The notes under the pieces are model-generated. The model did no database searches. It had not been told where the DNA came from and saw only the letters and a program-made list of their open reading frames with translations. 64,000 bases of DNA from Nipponacmea schrenckii (lineage: Eukaryota; Mollusca; Gastropoda; Lottiidae): contig JAUJPP010000003.1 in the NCBI GenBank assembly GCA_030562195.1, forward strand, positions 32,866,602 through 32,930,601. The letters run 5' to 3'. Shown here one piece after another: positions 36,229 to 48,360 of the stretch; position 1 is the stretch's first letter, and the number at the start of each line of letters is the position of its first letter. A program made the translations under genes and the position numbers.

Positions 36229-38642
36229 TTGGAAGTATCTAAATCTTGTTTAAAACCAGTAAAAATCAATAATAATAACAGGAAGAAAAACAAATGGTTT
36301 GACAAGGACTGTTCCCGATTGAAGACAGACATGCTTAATTCTCTAAACGCATTTAACCAAAATCCTAGCAATAAAAACTTAAAGTATATTTATTTCAGTC
36401 GAAAAAAAGAATATAAGCGAGTGGTTAAATATAAAAGGAGAAAATCAAAAAACGAAATTTTAAAAAAACTCGATGAATTGAAATCCTCAGATCCAAAGGA
36501 ATACTGGAGTTTAGTCAATGCTCTTATCAAAACTGATCCGGACAAGGATGAGGATTCCATTCCCCTAAAACAATGGGAAGAACACTTCACGAAATTATTT
36601 GACGAAGGCAAGAATAAGTCAAAATTCGAAGAAAAAATTAATGAGAAAATTCATACTTTATGGTCTAATAGCACGTCAAATTCCGAACTTAACGCTGAAA
36701 TATCCCACAACGAAATACAATTGGCATTTAAATATTTAAAGAAGGGCAAATCACCAGGTCCTGATATGATTATTAATGAGATGTTGATTACTTCATTAAG
36801 TGACATGCAATCTCATTACCAAAACTGTTTAATCTAATTCTTTCAACAGGCTCTTTTCCAAATCCATGGGCTGAATCATTTCTGGTTACAGTGCATAAAA
36901 AGGGTTCTAAAACCGATGTGAATAACTATAGAGGTATTGTATTAAGTAGTTGTTTATCAAAGGCATTTCTATCAATAGTTAATCGGCGTTTTACGACATA
37001 TTTAGAAGCTAATGATATTTTAGATAAGGCTCAGTTTGGTTTTAGAAAAAATCATCGAACTGTTGACAATATATTCATATTAAAAACATTGATAAACAAA
37101 TTTAAAAGTAAAAAGCAACCCCTCTATATTTTTTTCGTAGATCTATCCAAGGCATTTGATAATGTTTGGAGAAAAGGCATTATTTATAAATTGCTGAAAA
37201 TTGGAATAAATGGCTCTGTTTTAAAATTATTAGGATCAATATATCGAAATACTACTTATAGGGTAAAAACAAACTCAGGACTAACACAGAGTATAAACTC
37301 TACAACTGGTGTTAAACAAGGATGCGTCCTTAGCCCCACATTGTTTAACATATATATCAATGACTTGCATAACTATATCAACAAATCTACTTCAAATTCC
37401 CCTTTATTAGGCAATACCACTGTTTCTCATTTATCATTTGCTGACGACCTGGTTTTACCTTCAAGGACTCCCACTGGGTTACAAAACTCTATTAATCAAC
37501 TTAATCAATTTTGTGGAGATTGGAAATTCAACATTAATTTAGAAAAATCCAAAATAATGATCTTCAACTGCAAAACAAAAAATTCACATACAAAATTCTA
37601 CCTCAAAAAACAAATAATTAGCATTGTCTCTTCATATACGTATCTCGGTATACTTATAACAAACAACTCTTCATTTAAAGGTGCCATGACCGAGATGAGC
37701 AAGAAAGCGAGACGAGCTTGGTTTAGTATTAGACAGAAAGTCTGTACCAATGACAATCTTCCTTCCAATATTCTGTTAAAACTTTACCATAGCATTACAA
37801 AACAAATTGCCTTGTACGCTTCAGATATTTGGGGACAACAGTTAGTCTACAGCAAAAAATACGTATTTACCAACTGGGACAAATTAGAAAACAACCAACT
37901 TTCAATACGCACAGCCAAGTCTATTCTTGGGTTGCCAAAAAATGCCAGCAATATTGGTAGTATATCGGAACTCTGTATTTTTCCCTTGCAATTAGAAATT
38001 TATCAAAGGATGATTTTATATTCTAAAAGATTGGCAAATACCGACACACTCGAGAAAAATTCATTATTGACAGCTGCTTTAGAAGAAGACTTGCATTTAG
38101 CCAAAAATCATCAAAACCTATCTTGGACATCGGCCATAAATAAAATTTTGATTACATTCGATATCAACCTTAATAACTCATCCAATCAAATTCGAAAATC
38201 CTTGCAAAATTCCTTTAGCTCTGTGTATAATAACTCGATTAATGCTCCAAACAGTAAATTAAGAACTTATGGCTCCGTAAAACCTTTCTTTTCAACCACT
38301 GTTCCTTACATTAAATTTGTTAATAATCCTAAACACAAATTAGCCTTAACATCGTTACGACTGAGTACACATAGGTTGGAGATTGAGAGAGGCCGTTATA
38401 GACAGATCCCTGTGGAGAAGAGAATCTGTCAACAATGCAACCTGTCACAGGTTGAGGATGAACACCATTTTTTACTGGTATGCCCGAAATACCAGTCTCT
38501 ACGTGAAAAGTTCTTAACTACACCAATATCTGTACTTAATATTCCACTTTCATTGCCACTGCTTCTAGACCCTATGACACCAGACCTAGCCAGAGCAGTT
38601 GCTGCCTATACATTTTACGCCTTTAAAGAAAGGGGAATCTAA
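36229..38642 (+). pseudogene. LINE reverse transcriptase, broken by a frameshift
   Basis: The first piece (36229-36837) ends with the RT entry motif GKSPGPDMIINEML. After a frame change, 36891-38642 continues with NNYRGIVLSSCLSK, AQFGFRKNHRTVDNIF, FFVDLSKAFDNVW, GVKQGCVLSPTLFNIYIND and the catalytic FADDLVL near residue 183 (FADD instead of the usual YADD). A Cys-Cys-His-Cys knuckle, ICQQC followed by EDEHHFLLVC, sits near the C-terminus, as in many invertebrate LINEs. The body is well preserved and the breaks are few, so the insertion is not very old. Confidence 0.85.
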
Positions 38643-39258
38643 AAACCATTCCCTATATACACTGATAATGACAAAGCTCATTAACAAATTCTTCGATGTT
38701 ATTATTGTCATACTTCTTCACACTTATTCATTTTGCAACTTTATTATTTCCTTTTAATCAAATTTTTGTATTCCTGTTTTCATGTATAATGGCCCTTTTT
38801 TTTTTTTATTAAATTATGTTTTTTTTTTTTTTTTGATTTTTGATAAGTTGAAAATTGAATGACTCATATAGTAAATAATATTTCTTAAGTAATTTTATAA
38901 GTACAAACCTTAAATTCTCGCCTGAAAATAATATTCCATTGGGAGAGCTCTTCTCAAAAAAATAAATAAATAAATTTGGGATGTTTAAGCTACTGGGACT
39001 GCCTCCTTAATATAGTTATATAAAACTTAATGTCTGTTTTCTTTCTGACACCTTTGTTTCTTTACATATTAACTTACATTTTATATTGATATAAAATTCC
39101 TTTTGACTTTAAGTTCCTTATACGTATATCATTTTATAAAGCACCTTCTGATACCCTGTTTATATGTTTGCTTTTTGTATTGTAATTGTATGTTTTAAAT
39201 ATGTTTGTATTCTGTCCTACAAGGGTGTAACGTACAATAAATCATCATCATCATCATA

Positions 39259-40444
39259 TCAATCGGTAAGACAGAAAGTTAACAAAGGGGCGACAGATCT
39301 TTCTGGTACCCTTGTTTAGTAGCAAGCCCCAAAATACATTGTCTATAGCCTACATGTATAAAACAAATCAATCTGCTGAACCCACATCTGAAAAATCCGA
39401 TACTAAGTGGGCGTTTAATTAGTCGTTTACAAGTTTTAAGGGTTTGTTTAAAGATTTGAATCGAAAAAAAAAATATGTATGTTTTTTAAATTTAATTTCA
39501 GCAGGAGATCGAGATCTATTAATTTTGAATCTAAGGCTATATGCAGGTTGCCTAAATACTACTTTTGGCATTTGAGCTACCCAATCTCTCTGTGTAGTGC
39601 ACATCCCATGGAAACATTTACCGGATTTATTTTATTCTGTACCTTCAGTAGGTAATAATACTTGAATACATATGCTTCACTTTTACTTATTAACAAGTTC
39701 AAGACAACATCTTCCAAGTTCCTAACCTGATTCTCACAAAGGGTCGGCATGAGAACGTTTCAGTTGAGCTTGTGACACCGTAACTTTATAGCTCTCCGAA
39801 ATATTATTGAAAGAAAAGCACCTCCATGCATGTTACTGAATTTTTCAGTCATCAAATAATATTGCCAATCATAGAAGAATTGACGATATAAATTTCGTGC
39901 TCCTCGAGATCCAGTAATATAAGATGCACACAATCTTATGTTTTCGCCCAATCGCCGTTTTTTTATCTTTTAAATATTTATTCAACACAATACAATATTC
40001 GCCGCTAATTTCAAAATCGCTCGATAAATACCCTTATGTTCCCCCTTCTGTAGACAGCGATTATTTTTACGCCCGTTCGATTAAATTCGCTTGTCTGCCC
40101 GTGTCCGATGTATTCTACAGGGTGGGTATAGGCCCGATAGGGCGCTGGGCGACCGATACCTTTCAAACTTTCAACTACTATCATGATCACATGACATGAT
40201 TGGCGAACGACTTCGTGACGACGCGACGAGAGTGGGTGCAGAAAACGAACAAATTGTCCCCCTGTCGCCGAAGGCGCAAAATTTCGGAACTCTGATGTTC
40301 TTGAATGCCAAATTGTGCCTATTTCACGCCTAAAAAAGACACCCTACTCAAACCATTTGTGGGGGGGGGGCACATGATATCATGTCCCCTCCTGGATTTC
40401 TGACGGGGGGAGGGACATGTCCCCCTGTCCACCCCCCCCCCCCC
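39259..40444. other. Right arm of the inverted-repeat element
   Basis: No recognisable protein. Minus-strand open frames at 39419-39604 and 39760-39951 have no family support. The last 100 bases contain G8-9 and C14-type homopolymers and GGGGGGAGGGACATGTCCCCC, a short palindrome. Confidence 0.45.
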
Positions 40445-40614
40445 TGGATCTGCGCCCCTGGTCAGAGGTCATGTGGTCAAAGAATATGTTGGTCCAATTT
40501 AATAGTCGAAGGTCTTTAGGCAGTTAATGATAAAAAAGAGGTCCGAGTCTACGCATTGGTGGCGAAATGTCAATATTATCGACTTTGACGGTCGAAATGA
40601 CTTGTATTAAAAAG

Positions 40615-40637
40615 CCCCGCCCACACCAATCACGTGA
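40615..40637 (+). promoter_or_regulatory. Pyridoxal kinase proximal promoter: GC box, CCAAT box, E-box
   Basis: About 105-125 bases upstream of the start codon, CCCCGCCC (40615-40622), CCAAT (40626-40630) and the palindrome TCACGTGA (40630-40637) are packed within 23 bases. They are consensus sites for Sp1-type, NF-Y and bHLH-zip (MITF/TFE/USF) factors. No TATA box is evident. Function is inferred from position only. Confidence 0.5.
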
Positions 40638-40740
40638 TTTTAATGAACGGAAGTAAACAAACATGTGTATGTCCTCGAACTTGAAGGAGACAGATTAAAC
40701 TGTTAGACTTTCTTTTTCTGAGTGGATATAATGAGATAAA

Positions 40741-43700
40741 ATGTCGGAGACAGAATTGAGAGTTTTGTCAATCCAGAGCTCTGTTGTGTTTGGTTATGTT
40801 GGAAATAAGAGTGCGACATTTCCTCTGCAGGTAAATTAATTATGACAATAGCCCAGCCAAGGCAAAAAGTTATAAGGAAGGCCTTAATATTAATAATGCC
40901 AATGTCATGCCAATATCAATTTTAAATAATATATAATGATGTTAATGGTGCCATTTGCATTTAGAAATGGTAACTAAAAAAATGCCAAGTGTGTACAGGT
41001 ACACAAGCTCAGACACTCAAACGTGATTACATTTAAGTTGGATAATTATGAAACTGTAAGAGTTCATAGTGGAAGATGGAATTGGAAGATAATTAAATTA
41101 TATGGTAGATCTACCTTATATTATATTGAAACTTAAAACTGGAGGCACTGGCTGGACTAATATGATTTCCTTCCTTTTCCAAATGTCAATCTTTCTCATA
41201 CTCTGGTGGTAGGCTTTGTCTGAATGAGCTACATGTAAATATGATTTACCTTCTCTCTGTTAGGGCTACGGTACTCCTCTCTATATACTGAATATGATAT
41301 GTCAATTGTCCCTTTTACACTATACCCTACAAGTGAGCCGTGCCAGGCTCGCATAATTTGAACCTTTTACATTATACATTGAACAAGTGACCTTCATATA
41401 AGGAAACAATCTAATCAACTTGTTTGATGCCTATTCTCCAAATCACGCATTTCTTTGTATTTGCATTGCAGAAATCTCATGACTCAAAGTATTCAAAGTA
41501 AGCACTGTTTGCGCTGCACGGTTTGCGCTTACACTATACTCAAAGCGTGCCAGGTCCGGACCGAGACCACCTCTTTTTTTTTTTCAGAAATAGTTGAGCT
41601 CATTAAGGATTTAATCTAGGCCTATTATTAAGTCAATCGGCTTTCCATTTTAGGTACTGGGATTTGATGTTTCTACAATAAATTCAGTTCAGTTCTCAAA
41701 TCACAAAGGTATGACTGTTGTAAAAATTAATCAATTCATTAAGCAATTCAATAATCAAATGCATTTTATTGGATAAATACTTTTGAATTTTGAGTTTTTT
41801 GAATATTTAATTTTGGTGTCATTTATATATGTATATATAATGTTTATTTTGTATATTTACTGATGAATAGAGTTCTTATTGGCCAAGTTTACAATTTTCA
41901 AATTTTATATTCATTCTAAGATCTGTTATCCCTTTAAAAACAATTTTTTTTTTAGGTTATGGTTATTGTAAAGGACAAGTATTGAATCATAGTGAAGTGA
42001 GTGAACTATATGATGGTTTAAAACATAATGATCTACTTAACTTTTCACATGTTTTAACAGGTAGGTAATCTTGGGAACTATCTATGTTTAATGCCTAAGA
42101 CAGATTGTTGTTGTTCAGTTGTTCACTGCAAGGTATATGGGAAAACCTGACCTGACATTTATAGGATTTTAGACTATTTAAGACATCATCTTGCATAACA
42201 TTTAGTAATTGGACAAAATTATACGGATACAAATTACTGTATAAAATAACTAGTGTTAATGTGTGGCAAGTTCAGGTCTTCACTTGCCAAATTCAGTCCA
42301 GAAAAGGACGTAATCTCAATTTCATTTTCTAATAGATTGTTATTCATCATTCCAAATGTATGTTGCGGGTATTCTGAATGCAAGCTGAAATTGACATACA
42401 TAACTTTTGACTTTCAAGAGATTTGAAAAGTGAAAAAGTAGTGGACTGATAATAGTCAGTATCTGCATAGAATTATATTCTATAAATTATAACAAGGTTG
42501 TTGGATCCAGGACAAACGATAATATTCTTGATAACATTGTCATTCTGACTATGACTATGAATATTTATAATTTTTATCTACTTAACAATGCATAATAATT
42601 TTACTTTTAAAACTTACTAAACTATATTATTTATTTGGTAGCCACAGTGACTTTGTGAGCTAAACATTAGCTAGCAAAACTTTAGGTCCTATCCAATGCA
42701 ATTTCCCATTGTCAGTGATGCAGTTTGATTGGTCCACATAGAAATACAACCTGTACAAATAAGAGATCCTGAGACAGCCTGGATGCATTTTGTTGTGTTG
42801 GAGAAGAGTATGACATTAAACTCCCTTAGTTTCATATCATGTTGGTATTACTTAAATGGTTTTGCTGCCATGTAATTTCAGGGCTTTGGCATCATTTTAT
42901 ACAATATAATGCCTTTAATGGTCAAGCGAATATGACAATATTTCAAGCAACACTAACCCATGTCTTTCAATTGAGATGTTCTTGTCATATTTTAAAATTG
43001 TATTTCAGGATATATTGGTTCAAAATGTTTTCTCGAAAAAGTGAGTGAAATGATAAGAGAAATCAAAGAAAAGAATCCAAATCTAATATATGGTATGTTT
43101 CTACCAGCCTACTTAATTTAAGGGAATTTTGTATCAGTGCAATGCTGTAACTACTTATACATGCTGAATTTGAAGAAAAACATAAGGAAAAATTTTAACT
43201 AACCTTTGTATAATAATATTTGTATAATATATATATCCCTTATTTGATGTTTACAGAGGTGGTTGCTCATATAAAAAGACCCTAATAATGGCCAAAGGCC
43301 ATGGGGTAGGCTTATAACTTCTATTAGAAAAACTAACTTATATATGCAGCTTATATTGTGTGAGCTCCAACATAGTATTGCAATTTTACTTTGTAGTTTG
43401 TGATCCAGTAATGGGTGATAATGGAAAAATGGTAGGTGATAATGGTGAAATAATTCGTACTCATAAATGGGTGGGTCTGTATACGTAGACATAGTGGTAT
43501 GCCCTTTCATATAATATCCACTATCCTAAACCATTCCTAATGATATGCTTAGATTCCTTGACTTTAGTTTAAACCTCAAAATTTTAATTTTTTATCAGAT
43601 GACTATGTCTCATCTTTGAACACCTTACAATTAAGGATCTCCTTAAATGACGTTTTCTTGCCTTTTAATACGTTTATTGATTGTTATAACATTTATTAAT

Positions 43701-46700
43701 TTTCAAAATTAAGACCAGTGTTGTTTGGATCATAATTTGGTAGTTCAAGCTCTTTAAGTGGAATTAAAGATTGTAATATCAAATTTCAGTTTAAGAATAT
43801 AGATTAAATACTTCTATCTTTACTTTCATGAAAAATTACCCTTACCCAATATTTACTTATTGTGATATTGTTGAACTCATTATCATACTAAGTGAGTTTG
43901 AAAATGTGAAGTTCAAATATGATATCAATAATTACAGTATTACATACATGTGTAATCCTACTATACCGATACAAGGGAAATCGGGCCCATGTAATAATTG
44001 AATCCATATTACACATACGTCGAATACGGTCGAACTACTTTTTCTACGGACTCGAATGATTGAGTCGCCATTTTTGTTTTCAAAAGCCATGTCGCTTAGC
44101 AATTTCCCAGCTGCAGTGTAAACTTAAAATAACTCAAATGACAACAAATTACCATTAAACCATATTTTGAAGCCGGTCCAACCACCCATGGGCTATAATT
44201 TCCACTTACAAATGTCTTTAATCCCTTTTAGACAACAATGCAACCAAATCAAGTCACATGTACAAGTTGAGCCGAGTAGGTTAGAGAGAACTCCCTATGA
44301 TGTCATCTTATGTTTTTAATATAACATTCCAGGAGGCATCCAACTGCGAAGTAGGCCGTACACATAAGAGTTATAAATAGAACACGTCAAATTTAGAAAT
44401 ACATTTTCACTCCAATTAAAATAGTAACCGCAATAGTATGTAATAAAAGAATCGCAAACGTGTCTATAGGTTTTTAATATTGCACTCAGGGCTTGCAATA
44501 TTGCCCTTCATGCAATATTGAAAACCTATAGACACTTAAGTGTGGTTCTACCATTTTATTGTACACCCTACCTAACACTAACCTTAGCATTTAATCTAAT
44601 AACAGTTATAAACTGATAATGTGTTTGTGATTCTTGTGATAATAGAGTCTACAATTTTCATCCAATTTTAATGAAATTCTGTGAGATCATTTATGATAAT
44701 CAGAGGAAGGAAGTTTGGTACAATTTGACACAACTGCCATTGATGTGCTGAAAATTTATGAGGGAGTGGGCATGTCTTGAAAGACAACCACTTGTTTTTA
44801 TTGGGGAACTCACATGCTTTTCAAAATTGAAATGTATCTCTGGATTTGATTTTTCACTGATCAATACTCAATATCTGGGATTTTCATACTTCAGTCCATT
44901 TTTAACCGTGGTTTTTTGGTAATGACTTCTGATTGCATTCCGCCAAAAGTGCACAGAGTATGAATTAATTGGTGAAAAGCGGCCTTGATTTGTCGCCATC
45001 TTATTCCGGAAGATCTATTCTGTCTGCTCGATTTGTCCTCTTCAGCTTCTGGAAGAGACAGAAGACAAAATGGCGTCCGTTGGCAAAATAGCATTCAAGT
45101 GCAGCGAGTGTTGTGTGTGCCATATTTTTTTTTCTGCTACTCACTCAATTGATCTTACTGGAAGACACTTCCGAAAGAATATCTTCCGATGCTAGAAGCT
45201 GCAAATCGAGTTCCCCTCAAAAGAGAACATGAAACAAAACACTCAGAAATGAATGCAATAACAAAGGGACTAATTTTTATTGTAGTATGTACCTGCAGAA
45301 CTGTTACCAGTGTATAGAGATATGATTATACCATTAGCTGATATATTAACACCTAACCAATTTGAATTAGAGTAAGTCATACATGGGTTTTAGTTATTAG
45401 ACAAGTAGATCTTATCTAATATGGAATATGTCATGCAAACTTAAGAGAGAAAAGTCAACAATAGGAATGTTCTACGCAGCACACAAATTCTTGAGCAATA
45501 TCTTACATAGTGGAGAGATTTCCAGCCAAATACAACAGTTGTGAAGAGGTTTGTTAGATTTGGTTTGTTTCAAAAAGGTCAAAGAGAAAGAGAAATTCAT
45601 GTGGTTACATTTGCTTATTACCCTTTTGAAATGGTCTGTAGATCACATAGCATGCAACTTTGAATAACACCATGTTTAAGTTAAATCTTTTAATATTTGC
45701 ATAGCGCTCTACAATTAATGTAGTAAGCACTATTTTAACAGTGAGAATTATTTGTTACTGTAATTTGATATTATTAAAGCGCTCTACATTTGATATATTC
45801 AGCACTATTGTTACAGTTAGAATTAATTATTTCTAGAGTATTAACAGAGAAGAAGATAGAAATATTAGAAGATGCAGTATCAGCTATAGATATATTACAT
45901 AACCGTGGTGTACAAACAGTAGTATTGAGTAGTAGTAACTTAGGTACTAATGGTACCTTATTATGCATAGCTAGTTCAGTTAAAAGTAAGTTTACCATAT
46001 TTATGGTCATTTTACCAAAGCAGCTGTTTCCTCTGTGCTATAAATATATAATGAAATTAATTTAGAAGACAAAGATGTATCACATTACTCATTTAGATAT
46101 TGTTGACTGTTTGTGTATTGCTTAATCTTCCTTTGTTAACTGATAAGTCTCTATACTTCCAACGTATCCACGTCCTCGAGGCCATGTTCATATAAGTAAA
46201 TAAGGAAAAAGCGTATTCATAGCTAAATATTGGCCCATCTAGACATCTCAGCAAACCAAGTGAAATCACTGGCTCAGATACTTTATTCCCATCTCTTCTA
46301 AACAGAGAGTAGTGGGCATAGTTTGATACAGATTGTCAAAACCCGTATTTGTCATACAATGCTATGCTTGTATTCTTCTGGTATTGATCAATGAAATTAT
46401 ATTTGTATTTTTTGCCTGTATATAGTTTGTGGCACTTGTGGAATAATTTAATACTTTATTGTGACTTCTATGTTTGAATTACCATAATCATGTGACCACG
46501 TGATAATCTGAACATTTTACCAAATACCATTAGATAATATAATATTGCAGAGGGGTAACAGAGCTTTTACGATAGTCTGTTCTAAGGATATTCCTTTAAA
46601 CTTATTCTCTTATTTTGATAAAGTAATTTAGAAATGCAGATAATTTGTTATGAATTGTTTATGTCTCTATTAAAGGTGGTAAAACAGAAGTGTATAAAAT

Positions 46701-47687
46701 AGAATTTCCTTTTTTACCTGCATTCTTTAGTGGAACTGGTGATTTGTTTACTGCCAGCCTTTTAGCATGGTCCCAAAAAGATAAAAATTTAAAGGTTTGT
46801 TAGCCTAGTTTCAATCTGGTAAAATTTTAACCCGAAGAAAAATTAGGAAAGGAAACATACATGTATTCATTTCCAATTAAATCAGATTGCCCTAGTTTGA
46901 ATTTATACTTTATGGAACTTTATTTAAAGTGGTTACTATGGAAACAAGCATAAAATAAACTTTGAATAGAACTAGAAGCATGAATAAATAACAAATCCTT
47001 TATGAAGGGTTTTTTTGTTTTTTTTTAATTGGTTTCTGCAAAGGAATGGAAAGGATTTTGAGGTAAAGCTTATATTTCATTTCAGTTGGCATTAGAGAAA
47101 ACGGTGTCAACAGTTCAAGCAGTCATAAAAAGAACATTGAATTATGCTAAATGTAAGTCCTTATAATATGATTTTCTTTTTTACTACCCAGTCTTATACA
47201 ACAATTTATAGCCTATGCTTTGCTCAAATCATTAGTCTGCACAGCAGTTATCTTAATCGATTCCAAACTCTAGCAAGCTATTTTGGAGACGGACTGACTG
47301 ACAGCCTCTTAAAAATACCAAGCTTATACCCTTAGTTCAATAGCATTTCTTTCTGTCAAGGGCTCTGATTGGCTGTATGTGCCAGCATACAATCCAATTA
47401 TATTGCTGCATTTACTAACTTCACATGAAAAGAAATGTGGCTTTGGCAGTCAAGGTATTGGACACAGTTCATAATAGCTTGACATTGTGAAGATGGACTG
47501 GATAACTATTTTTTCATAAAATAATATTGCATGACAAAGATTATGTTATTGAGAAGTGAATATTTTACTATTTACAGCCATATCTGCAGATACAGAACCT
47601 TCAAAAAAACAGCTGGAATTACGAATCATACAGAGTAAAAGTGACCTGGAGAATCCTGAGATTATTTTCCATGCTGTACCAGTTTGA
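40741..47687 (+). CDS. PDXK: Pyridoxal kinase
   Basis: Phosphorylates pyridoxal, pyridoxine and pyridoxamine with ATP in the cytosol, a key step of the vitamin B6 salvage pathway. Ten exons in frame: 40741-40830, 41654-41708, 41956-42060, 43009-43092, 43397-43431, 45286-45371, 45837-45985, 46676-46794, 47086-47152, 47578-47687, giving 299 residues (human 312). N-terminal [20 protein letters not shown] matches the family start. [14 protein letters not shown] is near residues 113-126 and DILTPNQFE follows. FFSGTGDLF contains the catalytic Asp224, and LELRIIQSK matches the conserved C-terminus. Every splice site is GT/AG and all joins keep frame. All catalytic motifs are intact, so the enzyme should be active. 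The start has A at -3 and opens the conserved N-terminus directly. Confidence 0.95.
44460..44535. repeat. Foldback hairpin in a pyridoxal kinase intron
   Basis: GTGTCTATAGG begins a 25-bp left arm (44460-44484) that is complementary to the right arm at 44511-44535 with one mismatch. The 26-bp loop carries a further TGCAATATTG-like copy (GCAATATTGC). It is probably the remnant of a palindromic MITE. Confidence 0.6.
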
Positions 47688-48360
47688 CACAATGTTTTTA
47701 AGTAGACCTCAATTAAAACTCATTCCTATCTTTTTGATTAGGCATAATATCTTTAATTGTATACTGAAAAATTATTTATGTATGTCATGATTTTATTTTT
47801 TTACACTGGCATTTAGACCTATTTCTTATTCAATCATGAATAAGTCAAATAGGAAAAATGAACAATTGTAGCCTGTTTGGGGCACATTCTTGGTATTTTA
47901 TTTTGACTCTTAGTCATTTGATTGGATGTGTAATTGTGGAGTGCGTTACATTTTTATAGCAGTATAACACCTTGTAGAAGAGTTTTTTTTTTTTTTTATA
48001 TTTCGATAAAATGTTACAAACCAATGCTGCAAGGAATATAGTGAAACTTTGATATTTATTATTGAGATAAGTCAAATATTTCTTAAATCAGAATCATTTT
48101 CTAAAATATGAAGTAACACATAAATAATTTAATGGTTTATTTCACCGTCTAATTATTTAGAAATTAAAGAGGATATTTTTAAAGTATTGAGAAACTGAAC
48201 TAAATATCCTAGATGTAAATCTGTAATACAGCCATGTTTCAGACCAAAATGATATATATTAAGAATTTTTTGTTTAAATGATATTAAATTAAATAGTTGA
48301 TTTTTATGTTTTGTTATGTTTTCATTGACAAGAGATTATCTTTTGTTGTCAATACCTTTT
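47688..48360 (+). other. 3' flank and probable 3' UTR of pyridoxal kinase
   Basis: AT-rich sequence with a T run at about 47984-47998. No canonical AATAAA was found soon after the stop, so the transcript end is not located. Confidence 0.4.

Larger units (their letters stand above)
35166..39258 (+). mobile_element. Non-LTR retrotransposon (LINE), 5' truncated, frameshifted
   Basis: Three open frames make up one LINE polyprotein: 35166-36191 (endonuclease), 36229-36837 (linker and start of reverse transcriptase) and 36891-38642 (reverse transcriptase and C-terminus). The endonuclease shows GGDFNART, STVDYVLTN and LSDHC of the apurinic-like family but lacks its N-terminal catalytic part. The 3' end is an ATC microsatellite at about 39240-39258 preceded by AATAAA, typical of several LINE clades. 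The clade (CR1/Jockey-like or other) cannot be settled by eye. Confidence 0.85.
34312..40460. mobile_element. DNA-transposon-like element with 16-bp perfect terminal inverted repeats, invaded by a LINE
   Basis: CAGGGGCGCAGATCCA at 34312-34327 is matched by its exact complement at 40445-40460. The 6.1 kb between them holds a left arm (to about 35100), a LINE (about 35100-39258) and a right arm (39259-40444) ending in long C tracts. A partial copy of the terminus, GATCTGCGCC, occurs inverted near 34579-34588. No transposase was recognised, and the flanks do not show a convincing target duplication of 8 bp (TACATAGT against GTCAGAGG), so the superfamily is open; hAT-like ends are one possibility. 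The simplest reading is a nonautonomous or decayed element split by a later LINE insertion. Confidence 0.6.

Noticed and set aside
44891..45094. Minus-strand 67-codon ORF in a pyridoxal kinase intron
   Set aside because: No family similarity, and it lies wholly within an intron.
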